This document shows, piece by piece, positions 34,888-42,664 of a DNA stretch of 64,000 bases. The notes beneath the pieces are model-generated. The model did not search any database. It was not told where the DNA came from and was given only the letters and a program-made list of their open reading frames with translations. The stretch comes from BD2-11 sp965115885 (GTDB lineage: Bacteria > Gemmatimonadota > Gemmatimonadetes > Longimicrobiales > Gaopeijiaceae): contig OZ220479.1 in NCBI GenBank assembly GCA_965115885.1, positions 3,534,001 to 3,598,000 of the forward strand, written 5' to 3'. The position numbers were made by a program, and so were the translations under genes. How positions within the stretch are numbered: position 1 is the stretch's first letter; each line of letters begins with the position of its first letter.

Positions 34888-35445
34888 ATGGACGCCCGCA
34901 CCCGCCTGCTCTCCCTGCTCGTCGAGCGGTCGCTCCGGACGGGCCGGTTCACGCTCGCGAGCGGAGCCCGCTCCGCGTACTACGTGGATGCGCGCGCGAC
35001 GACCATGACCGCCGAGGGCCAAGCGCTGGTCGGTCGGGTGTGCCTGGACCGTCTCCGGCGCGCGGCCCCGGATTCCACCCATGTCGGCGGACTGACCATG
35101 GGCGCCGATCCGATCGCCTACGCCATCGCCCGCCAGAGCTGGGAGGACGGCCGAGCGGTCGACGCCTTCTCGGTTCGCAAGAACCCGAAGGAGCACGGCA
35201 CCGGGCGCGGGATCGAAGGCGGGTTGCCGACGGATGCGCGCGTGATCGTGGTCGAGGACACCATGACGACCGGAGGGAGCGCCCTGAAGGCGGTCCGGTC
35301 GGTCGAGGAACACGGGGCCCGCGTACTCGCCGTGCTCGCGCTGATCGACCGCGAGGAAGGGGCCCGCGAACGCATCGCGGCGCGAGGCTACGCGGTCGCG
35401 ACCGTGTTCCCGGGGCGCGAACTCCTCGCCGTCCTCGATCCGTGA
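34888..35445 (+). CDS. pyrE: Orotate phosphoribosyltransferase
   Basis: A 185-residue type I phosphoribosyltransferase joining orotate to PRPP in pyrimidine synthesis. The PRPP loop is VIVVEDTMTTGGSALKAV, and the flexible-loop lysines and family start (FTLASGARSAYYVDAR) are present. The ATG at 34888 has GAAGGAG six bases upstream; an earlier ATG at 34849 lacks such a site. It is a single gene, divergent from the lipoprotein operon and convergent with dnaN. Confidence 0.95.
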   Translation: MDARTRLLSLLVERSLRTGRFTLASGARSAYYVDARATTMTAEGQALVGRVCLDRLRRAAPDSTHVGGLTMGADPIAYAIARQSWEDGRAVDAFSVRKNPKEHGTGRGIEGGLPTDARVIVVEDTMTTGGSALKAVRSVEEHGARVLAVLALIDREEGARERIAARGYAVATVFPGRELLAVLDP

Positions 35446-35494
35446 CCCGGCGCGGGGAGGCGAGGGTCCCCGGAGTAGCGTTCCGCTCCCAAGG

Positions 35495-36610
35495 TCAGTC
35501 CATCAGCCGGAGGGGCATCACCAAGCAGAGGTAGTCGATCTCGTCGTCGCCCTCCGCAGGCACCGGCTCGACCGTCGCCGCGCGCTCCGGCGCCTTGAGC
35601 CCCAACCGCACGTCGTCGGTGGGCATGCGCTGAAGCACCTCGATGAGGTAGCTGGCGTTGAACCCGATCGCCATGTCCTCGCCCTCGTAGTCGAGATCCA
35701 CCTCGTCGTATCCTTCCCCTAGGTCGGGCGTGCTCACGCTCAGGTTCATCCGGGCGCCGGAGAAGGCCAGCCTGATGCGGCGCGTCTGGTCGCTCGCCAC
35801 CACGTCCATCCGCCTCACGGCGCCGATCAGGTCGTCCTTGTTCGCCACCGCGAACTTGTCGTTGTCCCGGGGGATGACCTGGCCGTAGTTGGGGTATTCG
35901 CCGGCGATCAGCCGCGCGTAGAAATCGGTCGGCCCCGAACGGAATCCGAGGACGTTGCCGTCGCGGATCATCCGGAGCGCGTCCTTCTCGGAAAAGAGTC
36001 CCTGGACCAGCTTCAGCGCATCCGGGGGGAGGATGAGGTTCTCGCGTCGGCCTCCGGACGAACCGGTTTTCACCGCCATCCGGGCGAGCCTGTGGCCGTT
36101 GGTCGAGACCATCCTCATCTCGCCGTCCCGCAACTCCCAGAGCACCCCGCTCAGGATCGGGCGGGTCTCCTCGACGGAGGCCGCGAAGGAAGCGTTTCGG
36201 ATGAGCGACAGGAGATCGGCCCCCGCGACGGTCCACCCGTCGTCGAAATCCGAATCGGGAGGTTCGGGGAAGTCCTCAGCAGGAATGCCGTTGAGCTTGA
36301 AACGGCTCTTGCCGCACACGAGCTCCAGCTGGTTTCCGAGGGTGCTCGCCTGCACCGGTCGGTCGGGCAACGCCCTCGCGATCTCCTGGATCTTCTTGCC
36401 CGGCACCGTCAGCGCGCCTTCCTCCTGGATTTCGGAGGGAATGCGGATTCGGACGGTGTGGTCCATGTTGGTGCCCGTGGCCCGGAGACCTTCGCCGGTG
36501 GCTTCGAAGAGGATGTTGGAGAGCACGGGCAGGGCCGTGCGCGACGGGATGGGTTTCGAGGCCGCCGCGATTCCTTGGTACAGGTTCTGCCGAGTCAGGG
36601 CGAATTTCAT
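35495..36610 (-). CDS. dnaN: DNA polymerase III sliding clamp (beta subunit)
   Basis: A 371-residue DnaN clamp with three similar domains; features include the start MKFALTRQNL, LSNILFEATGEGL, PRDNDKFAVANKDDLIGAVRR and the C-terminal end VMPLRLMD. It encircles DNA and tethers the polymerase. It lies 298 bases downstream of dnaA on the same strand. The usual next genes recF and gyrB are absent: pyrE converges on it instead. Confidence 0.97.
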   Translation of the reverse strand: MKFALTRQNLYQGIAAASKPIPSRTALPVLSNILFEATGEGLRATGTNMDHTVRIRIPSEIQEEGALTVPGKKIQEIARALPDRPVQASTLGNQLELVCGKSRFKLNGIPAEDFPEPPDSDFDDGWTVAGADLLSLIRNASFAASVEETRPILSGVLWELRDGEMRMVSTNGHRLARMAVKTGSSGGRRENLILPPDALKLVQGLFSEKDALRMIRDGNVLGFRSGPTDFYARLIAGEYPNYGQVIPRDNDKFAVANKDDLIGAVRRMDVVASDQTRRIRLAFSGARMNLSVSTPDLGEGYDEVDLDYEGEDMAIGFNASYLIEVLQRMPTDDVRLGLKAPERAATVEPVPAEGDDEIDYLCLVMPLRLMD

Positions 36611-36908
36611 GTGGCCGCCTTCCCGATGGGGGTGAGAGTCCGGTCTCGGACGAATCCACGGAAGCAATTCGAATTGCGCGGGTCCAATTTGAAAGCAAGT
36701 CGTAGTAGTAGAGGAACGCGGGACTGTGGAAAATCCGCTTTTACGGGCACGCAAAACATTCTGCGGACGTGGCTTGCGGTGTGTGGAAACACCGTGGATT
36801 CCAGTTGCGCGACGACGTCGGGTTTTCCGCGGATCCACACTCCGCGACTTCGGAAGGGGAGCGCCCCGCAGGGTTTTCCCGGTTGTCCACTCGGTCCGCA
36901 CATCGTTT
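36611..36908. other. oriC: Candidate replication origin, dnaA-dnaN intergenic region
   Basis: A 298-base gap, visibly A+T-richer than the surroundings (especially 36655-36770). It holds a perfect DnaA-box-like TTTTCCACA (reverse strand, 36725-36733), a near match GTTTCCACA (36782-36790) and weaker ones toward 36890 (TTGTCCACT), plus the palindrome GCAATTCGAATTGC at 36664-36677. DnaA boxes and an A+T-rich segment next to dnaA are the usual marks of oriC. Confidence 0.55.
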
Positions 36909-38297
36909 TCAAGCGCTTGTCCCGAGGATCTCCTTCCGAAGCCGGGAGACGCGCTTGGCGAAGGCGCTGTCCTCGTGCAGATCCCGCTCCACCTTCCGGA
37001 TCGAATGGATGACGGTCGAGTGGTCGCGCCCCCCGAAGGCGGCGCCGATGCGGGTGAAGGGCGGGTCGAGGATCTCTTTGATGAGATACATGGCCACCTG
37101 ACGGGGCACGGTCACCTCGCGGGTGCGGCTCTTGGAGGTGAGGCCTTGGGGCTTCACTCCCCATGCGGCCGCGGCCGCGCTCATGATGTCGGTCAGCGAG
37201 GCGGCGGGGGCCGGGTCCAGATCCGGAATGTGGGAGTCGCTCAGGGTGTCGTGCGCGAGCTCGAGGGTGATCTCCTGGTTGGTGAGCGAGGCGAAGGCGA
37301 GCAGCTTGATGATGGCGCCTTCCATCTCCCGGACCGACGAGGTGCAGGAGCGGGCGATCAGGTCGATGACGTCGTCCTCGAGCAGGAGCCCGTCCGTGGT
37401 GGATTTCTTCCGGATGATCGCGACCCGCGTTTCGTAGTCCGGGGGCTTGATGTCGACCACCAAGCCCCAGGCGAACCGCGACACGAGACGCTCCTCGAGT
37501 CCGGACAGACTGTTGGGCGCGCGGTCGCTGGTGAGAACGATCTGCTTGCGGGCGTCGTAGAGGGCGTTGAAGGTGTGGAAGAACTCTTCCTGCGTGCGTT
37601 CCTTGCCCTGCAGGAAGTGGATGTCGTCGACGAGCAGGAGATCCGCGTGCCGATAGCGTCGCCGGAAGCCGGAGGTGGCCCCTTCCTGAATGGATCTGAC
37701 CAGCTCGTTGGTGAATTGCTCGGTGGGGAGGTACGCGATGCGGGTCTCCGGGGCCTGCCGCTGGAGGCGGTTTCCGATTGCGTGCATGAGGTGGGTTTTT
37801 CCCATCCCGACCCCTCCGTACACGAAGAGGGGATTGTAGATTCGGGCCGGATTCTCCGAGACGGCGCGGCAAGCGGCGACGGCGAGCTGGTTGGTGTTGC
37901 CGACCACGAAGTGGCCGAAGGTGTAGCGCCCGTTCAGCTTCTTGGAGCCCCCCCCCGTCCCGGGCCCGGGGGATTCGGATCGGCCGGAGGCCTCGGGCCG
38001 GGCGGGAGCTTGCGCGACCGGGGAAACGTCCGGCACGACGGCGGGCGCGGCCGACGACCGGTAGGACACCGTCAAGGGCCGGCCCAACCGCTGTTCGAGG
38101 GTTCTGCGGAGAAACGCGCCGTACTTGTCCTCGATCCACTCCACGTGGAACTGGCTCGGCGCCTCGACGAGCAACTCGTCGTTCGAGAAGCCGACCGCCT
38201 CCGTGCCGGAGAGCCAAGTCTGGAAACTCTGTTCGGGAAGGCGGGCCCGGGCGGACGCCAGCGTGTGGGCCCAGATTTCCGAAGCGGAGAGTTCCAT
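36909..38297 (-). CDS. dnaA: Chromosomal replication initiator DnaA
   Basis: A 462-residue initiator. Domain I (~1-80) is followed by a Pro-rich linker, the AAA+ domain (NPLFVYGGVGMGKTHL, LLVDDIHFLQGKERTQEEFFHTFN) and the C-terminal DNA-binding domain with the signature RDHSTVIHSIRKVE. It binds DnaA boxes and opens the origin. It is transcribed leftward from a promoter at about 38373-38401, divergent from rpmH, and is followed by dnaN. Confidence 0.98.
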   Translation of the reverse strand: MELSASEIWAHTLASARARLPEQSFQTWLSGTEAVGFSNDELLVEAPSQFHVEWIEDKYGAFLRRTLEQRLGRPLTVSYRSSAAPAVVPDVSPVAQAPARPEASGRSESPGPGTGGGSKKLNGRYTFGHFVVGNTNQLAVAACRAVSENPARIYNPLFVYGGVGMGKTHLMHAIGNRLQRQAPETRIAYLPTEQFTNELVRSIQEGATSGFRRRYRHADLLLVDDIHFLQGKERTQEEFFHTFNALYDARKQIVLTSDRAPNSLSGLEERLVSRFAWGLVVDIKPPDYETRVAIIRKKSTTDGLLLEDDVIDLIARSCTSSVREMEGAIIKLLAFASLTNQEITLELAHDTLSDSHIPDLDPAPAASLTDIMSAAAAAWGVKPQGLTSKSRTREVTVPRQVAMYLIKEILDPPFTRIGAAFGGRDHSTVIHSIRKVERDLHEDSAFAKRVSRLRKEILGTSA

Positions 38298-38372
38298 CGA
38301 GGGGGGGGACGAGCGCAGGAGGAGGGGGATCCGGGGCCTACGCGGAAAGCCCCTGGAACGGCGGCGGATGCT

Positions 38373-38401
38373 AGGGTATCCCCGGAGCTCGGAAAAGTCA
38401 A
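38373..38401 (-). promoter_or_regulatory. Candidate dnaA promoter
   Basis: On the minus strand TTGACT (38401-38396) and TACCCT (38378-38373) are spaced by exactly 17 bases, about 75 bases before the dnaA start. Confidence 0.5.
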
Positions 38402-38486
38402 TTTACGGTCGGCTTGCGGTCGGCGCGACGGGACGCGGGGTCGGGGAAGATCCCCTCGTCGCCGAGAAGGCGCGTTCGCCGCCGGG

Positions 38487-38516
38487 TTGACGGACCGCGT
38501 CGTCTTCCGGTAGGTT
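38487..38516 (+). promoter_or_regulatory. Candidate rpmH-rnpA promoter
   Basis: TTGACG (38487-38492) and TAGGTT (38511-38516) with an 18-base spacer lie about 85 bases before the rpmH start. The region 38298-38602 between dnaA and rpmH holds no gene. Confidence 0.45.
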
Positions 38517-38602
38517 CCGCGCCCTGTGCCCGTTCCCTTCCGCGCCGTCGGCACCGGAGGTTCGGGAAGAAGGCGGGCGGTTTCCTCTCACGCACGTTTC
38601 CA

Positions 38603-38752
38603 ATGAAACCGACGTACAGACCGCGGAACCGAAAGAGAAAACGAACCCACGGATTCCGTGCCCGGATGCGCACTCGGGCGGGCCGCGAGACGCTGTCGAG
38701 GCGCAGGAGGAAGGGGAGGCGGAAGCTGGTCGTGGAGGTCGGCTCGAAATAG
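38603..38752 (+). CDS. rpmH: Ribosomal protein bL34
   Basis: A 49-residue, strongly basic protein with the bL34 start MKPTYRPRNRKRKRTHGFRA and the typical RTRAGRETLSRRRRKGRRKL. It is part of the large ribosomal subunit. The GTG of rnpA follows its stop directly, the usual rpmH-rnpA arrangement beside dnaA. Confidence 0.96.
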   Translation: MKPTYRPRNRKRKRTHGFRARMRTRAGRETLSRRRRKGRRKLVVEVGSK

Positions 38753-39136
38753 GTGGCGGCGCGGCCACCGAGCCGGGACCTCCGGGTCGGCGCATGCTTT
38801 TCGCCTTCGAGACGGATTCGGCGCTCCGGAGAAATCCGGGCGGTTCTGAAGAGGGGAAGACGGAAGAGGACGGCCGAACTCGCCGTGTTCCTCGCGGTCT
38901 CCCCCGCCTCCCGCGCCCGCTTCGGGGTGGTCGTGCCCAAGCACGGGCGCACTGTCGTGGCGCGCAACCGGTTGAAACGGAGGCTGCGGGAGATCGGGCG
39001 GATCGAGGTGTTGCCCCGGCTGGACGCGCTCGCCCGGCCCCTGGACGTTCTGGTTCGGGCCCGGCGGGAGGCCTACGGCGCGTCGTTCCGGAAGCTCAGG
39101 ACCCAACTGGTGAAGCTCACCGAGGAGCTACTCTGA
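38753..39136 (+). CDS. rnpA: Ribonuclease P protein component
   Basis: A 127-residue basic protein that assists the RNase P RNA in trimming tRNA 5' ends. The RNR motif region is ARNRLKRRLREI, preceded by RFGVVVPKHGRTVVARN. The GTG at 38753 abuts the rpmH stop, so the two are probably coupled. The overlap with yidD and yidC continues the operon. Confidence 0.93.
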   Translation: MAARPPSRDLRVGACFSPSRRIRRSGEIRAVLKRGRRKRTAELAVFLAVSPASRARFGVVVPKHGRTVVARNRLKRRLREIGRIEVLPRLDALARPLDVLVRARREAYGASFRKLRTQLVKLTEELL

Positions 39137-39144
39137 AGTTCTTG

Positions 39145-39426
39145 ATGGGCGGCGTGCGGTTCTACCGCGCGGCCGTCTCCCCCCTGACGCCGCCCGCCTG
39201 CCGCTTCGTCCCGAGCTGTTCCGCCTATGCGCTGGAAGCGCTCGGGCGCCATGGAGCGTTGCGCGGCTCCTGGCTGGTCCTGCGGCGGCTCGGCCGATGC
39301 CGTCCCTTCGGCGGGAGGGGATTCGATCCGGTGCCTCCCCGTCGGCCGCCGTCCGTCGACGCCCGGGTTCGGGGAGGCCGAGGCGCGCATGCGGAGAGCG
39401 CGCCGATTCCGGAGAGGGAACGATGA
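39145..39426 (+). CDS. yidD: Membrane protein insertion efficiency factor YidD
   Basis: About 93 residues. The family core is GGVRFYRAAVSPLTPPACRFVPSCSAYALEALGRHGALRG, with three conserved Cys/Pro features, followed by a divergent tail. The annotated ATG (39145) gives a slightly short N-terminus; a CTG at 39133 overlapping the rnpA stop (reading LKFLMGGVRFY) would fit the family start better. YidD aids YidC in membrane insertion. Its stop overlaps the yidC start. Confidence 0.88.
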   Translation: MGGVRFYRAAVSPLTPPACRFVPSCSAYALEALGRHGALRGSWLVLRRLGRCRPFGGRGFDPVPPRRPPSVDARVRGGRGAHAESAPIPERER

Positions 39427-41084
39427 AACCGGAGCTCCGCTTCGTCCTCGCCGTTTTTCTGATGATGGGCGTCCTCTTCGGGACGAACTTGCTCTTCCCG
39501 CCGACGCCGCCTTCGGACGCGCCCGAACCCGGGGCCGGGGCCGGAGGAGGAGGCGCCGCGGAGGCGGGTCCGGCCCCCGGTTCGGGCGCGGTCGGGACGG
39601 CGTCGGAGGCCCCGGAAACGCCCCGGCGCCGGATCCGCGTGCGCGGACCGCTCTACGAGTTCGAGTTCAGCAACTACGGCGCGCGGCTGGAATCCGCGAC
39701 CCTCCCGGAATTCAGGTCCTTCGCGAGGGATGGCCCGGTGCAGCTCGTGCCCGACGGCGGGCCGGGCGCGTTCGGCAATCGGGTGGCGGCGGCCGGAGAC
39801 ACCCTCGACTTCTCGGCCGTTCCCTTCGAGGCGTCTCCCGCGGAGGGGCTCGTGCTGACCGAGGGCGGCGACCCGCAGGAGTTGAGGTTCAGCTTCCGGG
39901 CCGCCGACGGCGGGCCGGGGTTCGAGATCGGGTACCGCTTCGACCCCGACTCCTACTTGGTGGAGGTCCGCGGGAGGGTCCGCGGGGTCGAGCGCGGACT
40001 TCTGCTCACCCACTTGGGAGAAGGGCTCGCGTTCAACGAGGTGCGTCCGGAAGACGACGAACAGGCGCTGGCCTACGTGGTCAACCACACCCGGGACGGG
40101 ATCCGCCAGCGGCCGCTCGGAAACTTCGAGGAGAACCGGGTCGAGGACGGCCCGCTGCTCTGGGTCGCGCTCAAGAGCAAGTACTTCCTGGCGGCGCTTC
40201 TGGCCGGAGACGACTGGGGGGACGAGCGGTTTCTGGGCGGGGCGTTCGCGCGACTCCCGGCCGAGGGCTCCGCCGGGCCGGAGCCGCGGGTGTCGGTGAC
40301 CGCCGCGCAGAGCCTTCTCGCCGACGACTCCTTTGCGTACCGGGTGTACCTGGGGCCGCAGGACTTCACCCGGCTGAGGGCGGTCGGGGGCGATCTGGAG
40401 GACGTGAACCCGGTGGGCTGGAGGTGGCTCAGGCCCGTGATCCAGCCCTTGGCGGCGATCGTCACCACCATTCTCATCTACCTGCACAACCAGCTGGGTT
40501 GGGGCTACGGTTGGGTGTTGATCCTGTTCGGGGTCATGATGCGCGTCGTGCTTTTTCCGTTGACCCACAAGTCCATGCGCGCGCAGCTGAAGAACACCGC
40601 GCTCGCGCCTCTCGCCAAGGAGATCCAGACCCGGTACAAGAACGACCCCGAGCGCAAGCAGAAGGAGTTGATGAAGCTGTACAGGGAACACGGCTTCAAT
40701 CCGCTGGCCGGATGTTTGCCCATGCTCATCCCCTTTCCGGTGCTGATCACGCTCTTCTTCGTTTTTCAGAACACGATCGAGCTGCGGGGCGTCCCCTTCC
40801 TCTGGCTGCCGGATCTCTCGGCCCCGGATCCCCTGTATCTGCTCCCCGTCTTCATGGGCGTCACTATGTTCCTGCTGCAGTGGGTGGGCATGCGTTCGAT
40901 GGCGCAGACGAACCCCCAGATGAAGATGATGCTCTGGTTCCTGCCGATCTTCATGGTGTTCATCTTCCTGAGGTTTGCGTCGGGGTTGAACCTCTACTAC
41001 GCTACCACGAACCTCGCCATGTTGCCCCAGCAGTACTGGATCGCCAGGGAACGGAAGAAAGTCGGCGCCAAGTCGCCTTCCTGA
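39423..41084 (+). CDS. yidC: Membrane protein insertase YidC
   Basis: A 553-residue YidC/Oxa1 insertase of the Gram-negative type: N-terminal membrane anchor (LRFVLAVFLMMGVLFGTNLL), a low-complexity Gly/Ala stretch, a ~270-residue periplasmic domain, then the conserved five-helix core (LHNQLGWGYGWVLILFGVMMRVVLFPLTHKS; GCLPMLIPFPVLITLFFVFQNTIELRG). It inserts proteins into the inner membrane. The ATG overlaps the yidD stop by four bases. The large periplasmic domain supports a diderm host. Confidence 0.96.
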   Translation: MKPELRFVLAVFLMMGVLFGTNLLFPPTPPSDAPEPGAGAGGGGAAEAGPAPGSGAVGTASEAPETPRRRIRVRGPLYEFEFSNYGARLESATLPEFRSFARDGPVQLVPDGGPGAFGNRVAAAGDTLDFSAVPFEASPAEGLVLTEGGDPQELRFSFRAADGGPGFEIGYRFDPDSYLVEVRGRVRGVERGLLLTHLGEGLAFNEVRPEDDEQALAYVVNHTRDGIRQRPLGNFEENRVEDGPLLWVALKSKYFLAALLAGDDWGDERFLGGAFARLPAEGSAGPEPRVSVTAAQSLLADDSFAYRVYLGPQDFTRLRAVGGDLEDVNPVGWRWLRPVIQPLAAIVTTILIYLHNQLGWGYGWVLILFGVMMRVVLFPLTHKSMRAQLKNTALAPLAKEIQTRYKNDPERKQKELMKLYREHGFNPLAGCLPMLIPFPVLITLFFVFQNTIELRGVPFLWLPDLSAPDPLYLLPVFMGVTMFLLQWVGMRSMAQTNPQMKMMLWFLPIFMVFIFLRFASGLNLYYATTNLAMLPQQYWIARERKKVGAKSPS

Positions 41085-41129
41085 AGAGACCGGCGGGAAC
41101 GGCTTCGGGCGGGGCGGGGGCAAGGACGC

Positions 41130-42632
41130 GTGACGGACACCATCGTGGCAACGGCGACCCCGCCGGGGCCGGGCGCCCTCGCGGTGGTCCGGATCTCGGG
41201 GCCGGACGCCTTCTCCATCAGACGCGCGCTGGCGCCGGCCTTGGCCGCGCCGCCCGCGCGGCGCGCGGCGCTGGCCGCGTTGCGCGACCCGGAAACCGGC
41301 GAACTCCTGGACCGCGGGGTCGTCACCAGCTTCCCGGCGCCGGCCAGCTACACCGGAGAGGATCTGGTGGAGATTTCCTGCCACGGGGGACGCCTCGTCC
41401 CGGCGCTTCTGGTGGAGCGGGCGCTCGCGCAGGGAGCGCGCGGAGCCGAACCCGGAGAATTCACCCGGCGAGCCTACCTGCACGGAAAGATGGATCTGCT
41501 TCAGGCGGAAGCCGTCCGCGACTTGGTGGACGGTCGCAGTCGGGCGCTGCACCGTGCGGCCGTTCATCAGATGGAGCGGGGGCTTTCGGATCGGATGAAC
41601 GCGGCGCGCGCGTCCTTGGTGAGGTTGGAGGCGCTCCTCGTTCATCATCTGGACTTCCCGGACGAGGACGAGCCTCCGACGAGCCTCGAGGCGGTGGTCG
41701 GCGAGGCCGAGACGGTGCGCGCCGGGTTGGAGGGAGTGCTGGCCACCGCGCCCGAGGGGGAGTTGCTCAGGGAGGGGGCGCTGACCGTTCTGGCGGGGCG
41801 GCCGAATACGGGCAAGTCGAGCGTTTTCAATTGCCTGATCGGATACGAGCGCGCGATCGTGACCGAGGTGCCGGGCACCACGAGGGACGCGATCGAGGCG
41901 ACGGTTTCGCTGGGCGGCTATCCGTTCCGGCTGGTGGACACCGCCGGACTCCGGAAAACCGGGGAGCGCGTCGAGGCGCTGGGAATCGAGGTCGCCCGCC
42001 GCTATCTGGCGCAGGCGGACTTGGTGCTGTATTGCACGGAGAAGGGCGCCGGGAATTCCGAAGCCGATCGGGCCTTCCTGGAAGGGTGCGCGTGTCCGGT
42101 TCTGGTTCTGGAAACCAAGTCCGACCTGATCGAACCGCGCCGCGCCGCGCCGCGCCGGGACCCCGCCGCGCGCGGGAACGGCCGACCCGATGCGGGGGCC
42201 GGGACGGAACCGGCGGGGAACGCTTCTCCTGCGGAGCCGCGCCGCGCGCGCGCCGCGATCTCCGGAGAGGTCGCGCCCTCCGGAGAGGTCGCGCCCTCCG
42301 GAGAGGTCGCGCCGCGCCGCATTTCCGTCTCCGCGGCGACCGGCGAGGGGCTGGAGGAACTGAGCGGAGTATTGCCGCGCATGGTCTTCGGCGGGCTGGT
42401 GCGAGCGGACGCGGGCATGCCGATCGTCACCCGGAGGCGGCAGCGGCGCGGACTGGAGCGGGCGGTCGCGGAACTGGGCGCCTTTTCCCGGGCACTCGAG
42501 GACGGCGTGCCGGCGGAGGTGGCGACGACCCATCTGAAGGCTGCGGAGACGGGGCTGGAGGACGTTCTCGGGATCGTCGCGCTGGACGAGGTGCTCGATC
42601 GGGTGTTCCGGGACTTCTGCATCGGGAAGTAG
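41130..42632 (+). CDS. mnmE: tRNA modification GTPase MnmE, with a repeat-containing insertion
   Basis: A 500-residue GTPase (usual length ~450) that works with MnmG to modify uridine-34 of tRNAs. Present are the N-terminal folate-binding domain, the G domain (GRPNTGKSSVF, LVDTAGLRKTGE, TKSD) and the C-terminal CIGK. Between TKSD and the SAK-like SVSAATGEGLEEL lies an extra ~60-residue Ala/Arg/Gly/Pro-rich stretch containing SGEVAP three times, encoded by an 18-base tandem repeat at 42261-42314. The GTG start at 41130 fits the family (TDTIVATATPPGPG). Confidence 0.95.
   Translation: MTDTIVATATPPGPGALAVVRISGPDAFSIRRALAPALAAPPARRAALAALRDPETGELLDRGVVTSFPAPASYTGEDLVEISCHGGRLVPALLVERALAQGARGAEPGEFTRRAYLHGKMDLLQAEAVRDLVDGRSRALHRAAVHQMERGLSDRMNAARASLVRLEALLVHHLDFPDEDEPPTSLEAVVGEAETVRAGLEGVLATAPEGELLREGALTVLAGRPNTGKSSVFNCLIGYERAIVTEVPGTTRDAIEATVSLGGYPFRLVDTAGLRKTGERVEALGIEVARRYLAQADLVLYCTEKGAGNSEADRAFLEGCACPVLVLETKSDLIEPRRAAPRRDPAARGNGRPDAGAGTEPAGNASPAEPRRARAAISGEVAPSGEVAPSGEVAPRRISVSAATGEGLEELSGVLPRMVFGGLVRADAGMPIVTRRRQRRGLERAVAELGAFSRALEDGVPAEVATTHLKAAETGLEDVLGIVALDEVLDRVFRDFCIGK
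42261..42314 (+). repeat. Three tandem 18-base repeats inside mnmE
   Basis: Units at 42261-42278, 42279-42296 and 42297-42314, starting TCCGGAGAGGTCGCGCC; only the last base of the third copy differs. They encode SGEVAP three times in frame. Confidence 0.9.
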
Positions 42633-42664
42633 GCGGGCGCATGCGGAGGAACCGCGGAGTGCGG

